From the IMG/VR virus record IMGVR_UViG_3300020438_000007, positions 62,001 to 126,000 of that record: a stretch of 64,000 nt of DNA, one strand, 5' to 3'. Under the pieces are notes generated by a model. It worked only from the letters and a program-made list of their open reading frames with translations, ran no database searches and was not told the origin of the DNA. Positions 50,349 to 58,700 of the stretch are shown here, one piece after another (within the stretch, counting starts at the first letter, position 1; every line of letters starts with the position of its first letter). The position numbers were made by a program, and so were the translations under genes. This DNA comes from a virus.

Positions 50349-51602
50349 TCAATCTTTCTTTTCTATAGTAATTGCATTTTCTTTATCAGATTTTAACAAA
50401 TTCTTGATTTCAGATTGGAAACCTTTGTTATTCTTTGGCTTCTTTGGTTTTGGAAGTTCCATAGTAAAGGTAGGTTTTGGAGCACCACTCATCGTTGGTA
50501 CACTGTCTCCTTTTCCTGATGGCAACCAATTTGATGTTCCTTGCATTGGTTGTGGTTGTTGCATGGGAGGTGCAATACCTTGTTGTGGTTGTTGAGGTTG
50601 GTTTGGTGGACAAGATTGTCCTTGCTGTTGTTGTGGAGGAACAAAAGTACCTGTGTATGCTTTCGATTTACCCAATCTCTTCCTACAAGATGCAACAATT
50701 TCATCAATATGTTTCTTACTTAGTTCCATCGATTCATCATTGAAACGATCTATTGTTTCGTCCATTGCAATTCTGATAGGAGCATATTCTCTACGTCCAT
50801 TTCCAACATCAATAATATCGAAGTCTTTGTGGCCTGGATAACTAATGTTTTCTGGATATGTGGAACCAATCACAACGGTTGCAGTCTTATCAAATGATCT
50901 TGCAATATGTTGACCCATACTGTCACATCCTAAGAAGTGATCAGCAATCTCAATCACAGCAGCCCAAACTCTCATATCACTAATTTGTGGTCTAGCAATA
51001 GGATATTTACCTTCATTCTCCTCAACAGCAAAGTGATGTTCACTCATTACAATTACTGCGTAATCTTTCTTTAGACTATTGATAATATCTACAGCTCCTG
51101 TAAGAGGCATACTTCTGGAAGTTGGATCTGCAATAAACTCTCCCATCTGTTGAATAGATCTGCCAAATGGTTGAATTACAATTACCTTGTCTTTTTTAGT
51201 AACAGATTTAATTTCTTCAACAATATTATAGGCAGTAATGACCTCTGTTTTATTGAGATTCAATGTGGGTTTAGGAAGTTTTCTAGGTTCTTTTAACCCA
51301 TTAATTGCCATATCATATGCTTGTGCTAAATTGCACTGTTGATTATAATAGTGCCACACTCTATATGGTTCTGGACTTTCGCAGTCCCTTTGTTTAATAT
51401 GTTCTTGGAATACTCTTTTATGCCAATGGTCGTAGACCTTATCATCTAATGTCGGATGTCCTTTAAAGAAGTCAGTTCCGCCCTCACAAATGATAACAAA
51501 ATCATCATGGGTTTCTGCATATTTTTCAAATGCTGGTATTGAACTTATTACTCTCCCTGCCCCACCATTGATGAAGAATGCTTTTGATCTCATAGTTCTC
51601 AT
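50349..51602 (-). CDS. GT9/heptosyltransferase-like protein with Pro/Gln-rich tail
   Basis: A 417-residue protein. Residues 1 to about 310 look like a GT-B glycosyltransferase of family 9: KAFFINGGAGRVISSIPAFE at the N-terminus, KVIVIQPFGRSIQQ at the start of the second Rossmann domain and DHFLGCDSMGQHIARSFDKT, the usual donor-binding loop. ADP-heptose would be a natural donor given the neighbours. The C-terminal 100 residues are low-complexity (PPQQQQGQSCPPNQPQQPQQ and more), ending in a basic helix. That tail is unusual for a glycosyltransferase and might anchor it to another protein. Confidence 0.72.
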   Translation of the reverse strand: MRTMRSKAFFINGGAGRVISSIPAFEKYAETHDDFVIICEGGTDFFKGHPTLDDKVYDHWHKRVFQEHIKQRDCESPEPYRVWHYYNQQCNLAQAYDMAINGLKEPRKLPKPTLNLNKTEVITAYNIVEEIKSVTKKDKVIVIQPFGRSIQQMGEFIADPTSRSMPLTGAVDIINSLKKDYAVIVMSEHHFAVEENEGKYPIARPQISDMRVWAAVIEIADHFLGCDSMGQHIARSFDKTATVVIGSTYPENISYPGHKDFDIIDVGNGRREYAPIRIAMDETIDRFNDESMELSKKHIDEIVASCRKRLGKSKAYTGTFVPPQQQQGQSCPPNQPQQPQQGIAPPMQQPQPMQGTSNWLPSGKGDSVPTMSGAPKPTFTMELPKPKKPKNNKGFQSEIKNLLKSDKENAITIEKKD

Positions 51603-51620
51603 AATTCCTATAGTATATAG

Positions 51621-52280
51621 TCACATAAAAAATACCTGTGCCAGACGAGGATGTTCCTTAAACATCTTTCGATTTATGTCTGCTCCGTGGGTACATTCAG
51701 CTTCATACATTATCATTCTATTATATTTCATTGGACATGTAAACTGTATATCTTTTCGTATATTGTAATCACCATAGGCATGATCTGTCAGATATTTGTA
51801 AAAATCTGTTCCGCCTTCGCACTCCTCATCTTTGTTCAAATAAACTAGAGCGGCCCAACTAGAATTATCGTCTTTGTGATGAGTGTAACAATAGACAGTC
51901 TTAGTAAATCTTTCATTTATATCTTTGTTGGTAGTATGGTTGACCCAGAACTTTTGATTATCCCATCTATAATCAAACATTCCTTCACTAAATTGAATAT
52001 TAGTCCATTCCGAATGTTGGCAAAGTTCTTTGAAAACTGGTTTCAAAATCTCAATCATATCTGGTCTATCTTCAACAACTCTCGTTCCTATAAGACCGCC
52101 ACAATGTTCTTTGTCACCTGTTCTATCGCATGATAGAGCGTAATCCCTGACTTCATCAGGGTTCTTGTAGAAGTCATCTACTACAAATACTTTTCTCCAC
52201 TGGTAACCAGCGTCACTAAATCTATCGTAGTCATAACATTTTTTTATAAGAGAAATCTGAACAGGATTTATTTCAAACAT
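51621..52280 (-). CDS. DUF6445-type putative oxygenase, second copy
   Basis: A 219-residue paralogue of 42412-43110: FVVDDFYKNPDEVRDYALSC, GGLIGTR, TVYCYTHHKDD, SSWAALVYLNKDEECEGGTD and MKYNRMIMYEAECTHGADIN with RLAQVFFM. The first metal-ligand area reads YTHHKDD rather than HVDYPP, so details differ. The two copies bracket the sugar-modification cassette on opposite strands. A terminator of the upstream transcription unit lies just before it. Confidence 0.75.
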   Translation of the reverse strand: MFEINPVQISLIKKCYDYDRFSDAGYQWRKVFVVDDFYKNPDEVRDYALSCDRTGDKEHCGGLIGTRVVEDRPDMIEILKPVFKELCQHSEWTNIQFSEGMFDYRWDNQKFWVNHTTNKDINERFTKTVYCYTHHKDDNSSWAALVYLNKDEECEGGTDFYKYLTDHAYGDYNIRKDIQFTCPMKYNRMIMYEAECTHGADINRKMFKEHPRLAQVFFM

Positions 52281-52284
52281 GTAA

Positions 52285-52314
52285 TAAAAAAGATCCCCTT
52301 ATTAGGAGGATCTT
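52285..52314 (-). terminator. Intrinsic terminator after the 261-aa structural gene
   Basis: Minus-strand AAGATCC and GGATCTT (plus 52308-52314 and 52290-52296) form the stem, with inner CCT/AGG pairing, followed by a T run. It separates the fibre genes from the sugar cassette. Confidence 0.82.
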
Positions 52315-52342
52315 AGTAGGATATTTTATATATAAAAGTTTT

Positions 52343-53128
52343 TTAGATTGAATTAGGAGGTTGCCATGCTGTTGCTCCATCTGCATCGGATTCTGGGTCA
52401 GCAGGTGGATTTGCAAATCCAGGCTCAAATGGGAACATCAAGTCAGCAAAGTTTGGATGAACTCCAGCTGCAATCATCTTATTAGGAAGGTCCCTTAGTG
52501 CTTGGCGGTATGCTTTCCACTGGTCTTTAAGTGCATCAGGCATATCTTCTGCAAGTTGACCATCACTATTAGAAAGAACATTGTCTCTGTGACCTCTAAC
52601 ATGTTCCCATGTCTTGTCCTCATCAACACCGTTTAACTTCTGTCTAGGTGTGAAGTTGCCAATGGTAATATCGTTGGGCCCAGCAGAGCCAGGGTTTGCA
52701 ACTCTGATACTATCATAGTCAAAAAAGTCATCAGCGAATATAGTTGAAGAAAATGTAAACTGAGGATACACAGATCCATCTACCACTGGAGAGCCAGGAT
52801 GGTTCGTGTCTACACCAGCACCTCTGTCTTCTTCTTTCTCGTTTACAACAGGTCCTCTTAACTGACAGATAAGTGTATGTAAATCACTTGATGCACAGTC
52901 AACCTCGTACCATTGTACAACGTCAGCTGGTTTTGGACGACCATCTGCGATATCATCCTCTGTTAGAGGACCATATACTTCTCTTCCTTCTGCATTAATT
53001 TGCAGAAAAATCTTGTCTGGACCATCATAAGTTTGGTCTCTTTGGTTTCCATCAGATTTTGAGTGATCTGTAAGGAAAGCGTTCGGAAGATCTAACTTCC
53101 AGTTATGTGAAATAATTTTTGTTGCCAT
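52343..53128 (-). CDS. Tail-fibre-associated structural or assembly protein (261 aa)
   Basis: The C-terminal third contains LKDQWKAYRQALRDLPNKMI and a Pro-rich end with AWQPP, the pattern of phage tail-fibre assembly proteins that chaperone adhesins. The N-terminal part (HNWKLDLPNAFLTDHSKSDG, LICQLRGPVV) is not recognised. A late promoter lies 33 nt upstream and the gene has its own terminator, so it is a monocistronic late unit beside the cysteine-rich adhesin-like genes. Confidence 0.65.
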   Translation of the reverse strand: MATKIISHNWKLDLPNAFLTDHSKSDGNQRDQTYDGPDKIFLQINAEGREVYGPLTEDDIADGRPKPADVVQWYEVDCASSDLHTLICQLRGPVVNEKEEDRGAGVDTNHPGSPVVDGSVYPQFTFSSTIFADDFFDYDSIRVANPGSAGPNDITIGNFTPRQKLNGVDEDKTWEHVRGHRDNVLSNSDGQLAEDMPDALKDQWKAYRQALRDLPNKMIAAGVHPNFADLMFPFEPGFANPPADPESDADGATAWQPPNSI

Positions 53129-53160
53129 TGTGGATTTCTTCGGGTTTACTCCTTCGGCAC

Positions 53161-53168
53161 TATTTATA
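53161..53168 (-). promoter_or_regulatory. Late promoter TATAAATA adjoining a terminator
   Basis: Exact minus-strand TATAAATA, 33 nt before the ATG of 52343-53128 and sharing bases with the T-run of the terminator at 53168-53192. Confidence 0.8.
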
Positions 53169-53192
53169 AAAAAAGAGGGTCATAGACCCTCT
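53168..53192 (-). terminator. Intrinsic terminator after the cysteine-rich gene cluster
   Basis: Minus-strand AGAGGGTC and GACCCTCT (plus 53185-53192 and 53174-53181) make a perfect 8-bp stem with a 3-nt loop, followed by T run (plus 53168-53173). It ends the transcript of the three cysteine-rich genes. Confidence 0.9.
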
Positions 53193-53271
53193 AGTAGTCG
53201 GAATCTGCAACGCACATCCCTAAACAACGTATTTTATTTGTAGCAGTTCTCTTACAATGTCTGCAAAGAAT
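53191..53271 (-). CDS. Candidate cysteine-rich micro-protein (about 26 aa)
   Basis: Just after the last cysteine-rich gene, a frame encodes ILCRHCKRTATNKIRCLGMC followed by VADSDY and a stop inside the terminator stem. Four cysteines (CxxC, then C-x3-C) suggest metal binding. There is no ATG; initiation could be at ATT (53271) or at an upstream GTG within the preceding gene, or the peptide could be reached by a +1 shift. Reality is uncertain. Confidence 0.3.
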   Translation of the reverse strand: MLCRHCKRTATNKIRCLGMCVADSDY

Positions 53272-53272
53272 C

Positions 53273-54064
53273 TTAGACGTAGGTGATTTTAACGAGTCCT
53301 CCTCCACCTTGACCGCCCTGTCCGCAACAACTACTTCCACAGTAGTTACTGTTTGCACCTTGTCCGCCGTGTCCATAGGGAACTGTCCAACAACCACATC
53401 TCATCCAACACTGTCTTTGTCCATATGAAACACCAAGAGTTCCGATGAATGGAGCACCTGTTGGTCTACCTTCGTTATAGTAACAGTGACAGTTGAATCC
53501 GTCAGGTCTGTATGAGTTACCACCGTGGTTGCCCATTCCGAAGTCTCCTCCGTGAGCGCCAGGTTGCATACAGCAAGTATGGAATTCAGAATAACAGTTT
53601 GCAGACCAGTCACCAGTTGCACAACCTCTAACACCACCTAAGGCACAGAAGTTAGATAGGTTATATCCATTTACATAGGAGTTACATCCGCAACATCCTG
53701 TACACTCTCTAGAACAACATCTATAAACACCAGCAGCACAGACACTGTATTGGCAACCAGACTTAGTACTAATAGTTTTAGTATTATAGTACCCTCCTCC
53801 AGCACCATGCCAGTTTTGACATCTGTTACATGAACATGCACCGTGTCCGTTACCTCCAGATCCCCATATCTCAAATGTAGCTCGTGTTACACCCGTTGGA
53901 ACTGTCCAAAGGCAACAACAGCCAGGTGTACAGTAACATGGATGTCCATAGACCCATTTTACACACCAGTTTGAGAAAGAACCCGCTTGAACCTTTGATG
54001 CTGGAATACTTCCATCCTCAAATGTCGAGGCATTAATTTGTTTATAACTTGAGTAAGTAGCCAT
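53273..54064 (-). CDS. Cysteine- and glycine-rich virion/adhesin-like protein, copy 1
   Basis: A 263-residue protein with 30 cysteines (over 11 percent). Residues 1-35 resemble a fibre-attachment segment (YSSYKQINASTFEDGSIPAS). CYCTPGCCCLWTVPTGVTRA and FEIWGSGGNGHG begin a Gly_rich_2-like beta domain. Clusters GACSCNRC, CCSRECTGCCGC and CWMRCGC follow, and the end GQGGQGGGGLVKITYV is the typical C-terminal glycine-rich strand. Possible roles are a receptor-binding tip stabilised by disulfides or metals. It is the most distal of three tandem paralogues and is followed by a terminator. No signal peptide. Confidence 0.82.
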   Translation of the reverse strand: MATYSSYKQINASTFEDGSIPASKVQAGSFSNWCVKWVYGHPCYCTPGCCCLWTVPTGVTRATFEIWGSGGNGHGACSCNRCQNWHGAGGGYYNTKTISTKSGCQYSVCAAGVYRCCSRECTGCCGCNSYVNGYNLSNFCALGGVRGCATGDWSANCYSEFHTCCMQPGAHGGDFGMGNHGGNSYRPDGFNCHCYYNEGRPTGAPFIGTLGVSYGQRQCWMRCGCWTVPYGHGGQGANSNYCGSSCCGQGGQGGGGLVKITYV

Positions 54065-54073
54065 TTCTTCCCC

Positions 54074-54868
54074 TTAGAAGTATGTAATTTTGACGAGACC
54101 GCCACCGCCAGTACCGCCTTGTCCGCAGCACCCACCACAATATGTAGTCATAGCGCTCTGTCCGCCGTGACCGTAAGGTACGATCCAGCAACCACAACGA
54201 ATCCAACATTCTCTAATAGATTGAGTAACTTGTGTACCAATCAACGGTGCAGAAGTAGGTCTATGACCATAGTGGTAACAGTGACACCAACCTCTATAAG
54301 TATCATGTCTTGATGAAGACCAAGTACTGGTCTGGTTGCCCATTCCGAAGTCTCCGTTGTTTGAAGTAGGACCTAAACAACAGCAATTTTGTGCGTTACA
54401 AGCAGTTGACCAACTTGGGTTAGCGTTTCCACGGTTTCCACCTTTGGCACAGAAGTTAGATAAGTTGTATCCATTTACATAAGATGAACAACCTGTACAT
54501 CCATAACACTCTCTAGAGAGACATGGATAAACACCAGCCGCACAAATACTGTAAGAACAACCACCATTGGTTGTAATCATTTTGGAGTTGTAGTATCCTC
54601 CAGAAGCACCATGATAGTGCTGACATCTGTTACATGAACATGCACCAGTACCATTTCCTCCAGCACCCCACATCTGAATCCACATGTTTCCAACCCCAGT
54701 AGGGGCTGACCAGTTACAGCAACAGCCTGGTGAACAACGGCAGTTTGTACCGAATACCCATTTTACGCCGTAACTTTCGTTAGGAGATCCACTGAAACTT
54801 CCAGCGTCAAGGCTATTGTCCTCTAAGGAATCTCCACTGATTTTTTTGTATGATGAATAACTTGCCAT
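54074..54868 (-). CDS. Cysteine- and glycine-rich virion/adhesin-like protein, copy 2
   Basis: A 264-residue paralogue with 27 cysteines. It has the same landmarks (CRCSPGCCCNWSAPTGV, MWGAGGNGTGACSCNRCQ, CLSRECYGCTGC, CWIRCGCWIVPYGHGGQ, GGGGLVKITYF). The region around residues 160-215 differs most between copies, and here reads NAQNCCCLGPTSNNGDFGMG followed by Ser/His-rich sequence. That pattern of conserved frame and variable window suggests a diversifying surface. Nine nt separate it from copy 1. Confidence 0.82.
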   Translation of the reverse strand: MASYSSYKKISGDSLEDNSLDAGSFSGSPNESYGVKWVFGTNCRCSPGCCCNWSAPTGVGNMWIQMWGAGGNGTGACSCNRCQHYHGASGGYYNSKMITTNGGCSYSICAAGVYPCLSRECYGCTGCSSYVNGYNLSNFCAKGGNRGNANPSWSTACNAQNCCCLGPTSNNGDFGMGNQTSTWSSSRHDTYRGWCHCYHYGHRPTSAPLIGTQVTQSIRECWIRCGCWIVPYGHGGQSAMTTYCGGCCGQGGTGGGGLVKITYF

Positions 54869-54880
54869 TTTTGTTTAATC

Positions 54881-55666
54881 CTAGACGTAGGTAATTCGTA
54901 CAACACCAGAGCCGCCTTGGCCGCCCTGACCACAACAACTACTTCCGCAGTATGTAGTCTGAGCACCTTGACCACCTGTCGCATAAGGAGCAGTCCAACA
55001 ACCACATCTCATCCAACATTGTTCCAGCTGCACCTCGGTTCCAGCTGATAGGAACGGAGCTCCTGATCCTTCTTCACTTGTAACCGCACCAGTACAGTGA
55101 CAGTTCCAGTGACCTGACCAACCTTTTTGGTGAGGAGCCATTGCGAAGTCTCCACCCCATGTTCCAGGCGATGCACAGCACCAGTGTCTAGATGTACATC
55201 TAATTGACCAGTCGGGGTTTGCACAACCTCTTGCACCACCAATGGCACAGAAGCCACTTAAGTTGTAACCGTTAACGTATGAAGAACATCCATCACATCC
55301 GTTACACTCTCTTGAACAGCACCTGTAAACACCACCAGCACATACAGAATATGAGCAACCAGCAGCGGTACTGATTGTTTTAGTATTGTATGCACCTCCA
55401 GCAGCACCTTGATAGTGATGACATCTGTTACATGAACATGCACCATGTCCGTTACCACCAGCACCCCAGATTTCTAGGGTTAGTTTACCTACACCTGCTG
55501 GGACAGTCCAGTTACAGCAACAGCCAGGTGTGCAATAACATGGATGTCCATAGAACATCTTGACACAATAGTCAGGGGTGCCACCCGCCGCCAGCTTCGA
55601 GATTGGGATGGTTCCCGAAGCGATTTGGTCGGATCTTACTTTTTTATATGATCTATAGTTGGCCAT
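54881..55666 (-). CDS. Cysteine- and glycine-rich virion/adhesin-like protein, copy 3
   Basis: A 261-residue paralogue with 29 cysteines, first of the three in transcription order. Landmarks: CYCTPGCCCNWTVPAGV, LEIWGAGGNGHGACSCNRC, CCSRECNGCDGC, CWMRCGCWTAPYATGGQ, and a GQGGQGGSGVVRITYV end. The N-terminus MANYRSYKKVRSDQIASGTI is close to that of copy 1. It follows the 1479-aa fibre gene, so these proteins are probably fibre tips or fibre-associated adhesins. Confidence 0.82.
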   Translation of the reverse strand: MANYRSYKKVRSDQIASGTIPISKLAAGGTPDYCVKMFYGHPCYCTPGCCCNWTVPAGVGKLTLEIWGAGGNGHGACSCNRCHHYQGAAGGAYNTKTISTAAGCSYSVCAGGVYRCCSRECNGCDGCSSYVNGYNLSGFCAIGGARGCANPDWSIRCTSRHWCCASPGTWGGDFAMAPHQKGWSGHWNCHCTGAVTSEEGSGAPFLSAGTEVQLEQCWMRCGCWTAPYATGGQGAQTTYCGSSCCGQGGQGGSGVVRITYV

Positions 55667-55717
55667 TTACGATCCTTAAAGGGGTTGAATAAAAGTAATA
55701 ATGTAGATAATCAAGCA

Positions 55718-58700
55718 TTAGATGGAGAAGATTCTCCAACCGTATGTATCACCTGAGAAGATAAGTGTAAATGCGGCACTTTCTGTTTGAACAGTCAGGT
55801 CAGAAGCATCACCTTGGATGTTCTTACCGTTTCTTGCACAAACTAGTGCGTTAGAATCAAACGTCTTCGCAACGTCCATGAAAGTGACCTCATCACCCAA
55901 GTTAGGTGTTGCAGGCAAGGTCAATGTGACCTGGCCGCCACCTGTGTTAACAAAGTACTTAGTTCCAGCAACAACAGATCCACTTGAGGCAACTGTGGAG
56001 TACTGAGGTACACCAGGCTGAATCCATGCAGTACCGTTGTAGTACTCAAGAGCACCCAAGGTAGTGTTGAATCTTAAGCAACCAGTGTTGAACTCATCGT
56101 CGATACCGCCAGGTCTCTGACCTGTTGTACCAACTGGAGGTGTCATTGCCTTGGTTCCCATCTTCGCACGGGTTAAGAAACCTTTAGTTGCGAATTCAGT
56201 TGGACAAGCAGTGTTTGAGTTACCAGCGAGTGTCTCATCAGATGAGAATTCGTTGATCGCCTCACCGACCTGACCACCAATCGCACCAAGTCTCAATTCT
56301 GTCAAACCAGAAAGGTTGAACGCAGAAGCATCCAATGTAGCACGACCAGTCAACTGGTCAACGGAGAAGAAGTCTCCAACTCGGAAGTTACCACCTTGGT
56401 CGGTAGATACGAAGAACACCTTACCAGGTCCGAACACGTTAGTTTCTTGACCTTGGATAACGTTCGCCAAGTTGACGTTTGGATATCCAGTCTCAGTCTT
56501 GTTACCAGTACCAACTGCGAGGAAGTCATGTCCTGTTAGTCTTGCCTGTGAGAACAATGTTCTGATTTTAATATCGGAACTATTATTAGTACCGAGGTGT
56601 CGAGTATCCCATGTTCCATTTGACTTCTCAGGAGAGATCGTCAGAGTTGCACGGTTACTGAATACCGTTTGTACACCAGCGACTGATCCTGCTTGCCACT
56701 CATAGAAAGTGGATGCAACGGACACGCCCGTAATTGTGTTAATAATGTAGAACCTATCGTCAGCACCATATAGTGATGTCTGGAATCCGATAGCGTCACC
56801 GATTAATAGAGTAGCAGAAGTTTGGTCAACTTCTAGAATTGTACCTTTCTGTCCAGTTGTGGAAGATGCAGCTGCACCGACCGTGATTGAACCGACACCA
56901 GAACTCTGTTCTGCACCAGCACCGAACCAGATGATCTCACTGTCTACGAAACCAGTGGTTCCGATTCCAGCGTTACCGTATCCAGTCTGATACTTGAAGT
57001 AAATCTTATCAGCAGAGATCTGATCGTTCAAGAACCATCCAGTTGCCTTAGATGTCTGACCGAACATTGTAGCACCTAATGCCACTGTTCCAGACTTAGT
57101 TGTACCTTGAACTTCCATCATGTCACCGAAGACTTTTGCAGTTCTCGGAACTTCATCAGTTGAGAAACCAGATGAGATAACACCGTAGTCTCCGTAAGAG
57201 TTGTTTCCACCAACACCCCTGATTCTTGATCCACCACCTGAGTAGTAACCCCACTTAGCGTAGTATGTGAAACAGGAAACGATTTCAGCGATTGCACCCT
57301 TATCAAGGATGTAACCAGCACCGTCAGATGCAACGTGCGTAAACGCATCGAACACCATTGATTTTGCACCTGTGTCGTGTACACCACCATCGATGAATAC
57401 ACCAACACCACCACCACCGAATCTGCCACTTTCTGTTGCAGGGTCAGAGAAACAAGTACAGTCCTTAACGTAAGGTGACTTGTTATCGATAGGTGAATCT
57501 GGGTTCAAGGAGATGAACACACCAGCAGCGGTTGTACCGATACCAGTTCTTAAGTTTGCATTGTCTAACTCTAAAGGAGCGTTAGGATCATAGTAGAATC
57601 CTTCCATTCCTTTCATGGAGATTGCCTGAATGGTTGTCGCATCAGACATCTTAAACATGTGACTCCTGTTGTTAGGAGTTGTAGAGTCATCAGATGTTCC
57701 CTCTTTAGGAAGAACCTGTGAACCTCTAAGTGCGTTACCAACAATCGAAGTGAAAGGAGGAACTGTAACTGGTAACTGTTCGTAGAACTGAGACGCAGAC
57801 AGTTTCAAGATAGCAGGTGTTAGGTCTGTTACCTTACCGCCTTCAACGTATGTGTGGTTGATAGTTGAGATACCAACGTTAACTTTGAATGAGTCAGAGT
57901 TATCAACTTGAAGAACCTCATAGTAGGACTTAGAGACCTTATCAGGATACTTGGTTGTTGTTAGACCAACGAACGCAGTACCACCAGAAACATAGAGGTA
58001 ATCAGTAGTTGAAACACCTACGTTAAGAGTGATTGAGTTAGAGTCAGGAACACCTTGAACCAAGAATTCGTAAGAACCTTGAGTATGTACAGCAGGGAAC
58101 TTACCAGTGATTGTCTGGTTATCAGATGCAGTACCAACGTTGATTGTAATTGTGTTGGTAGTAACAGAAGTAATGTTTAGAGCAGTGTTGTATGCAGGGT
58201 CTGGGTTTCCATCTCCAGCAACAGCACGAGGATAAGCGTGATCAGTTGTGTATCCGTCCATTGAACAACGGAATGTTAAACCATCTTCCGCTAGTTTTAC
58301 AGAAGTACCAACTGTTAATGAGTGAGCACCAATTGTACAAACCATGTCACCAGTTGCTTGGTTATAAGAAACCGCAGTTGGTTGATGATTGATGATTGGA
58401 GAAGATCCAACGTTTACAGTGAATGTATCAGTTGTTGTACCTGTAATTGATAACTGTTGTCCTCTTGCAGGGTCTTTGCCAGGTCTAGGATATGTCTTCT
58501 GAGTGGCATTGTTGTTCATCGTACAGGTGAACGTAAATGCGTTATCCCCAATGGTAACTTTATCAGAAGTTGATAAACTATGACCAGTAAGGGTCATAGT
58601 GAAGTTACCATTTGAAGGATCGTATGTAGCACCTGTAGGTGTTACTGAAGATCCACCAACAATTGAAACGCCGTTTGCAGCGCAACTGTTGAATGTGTGA

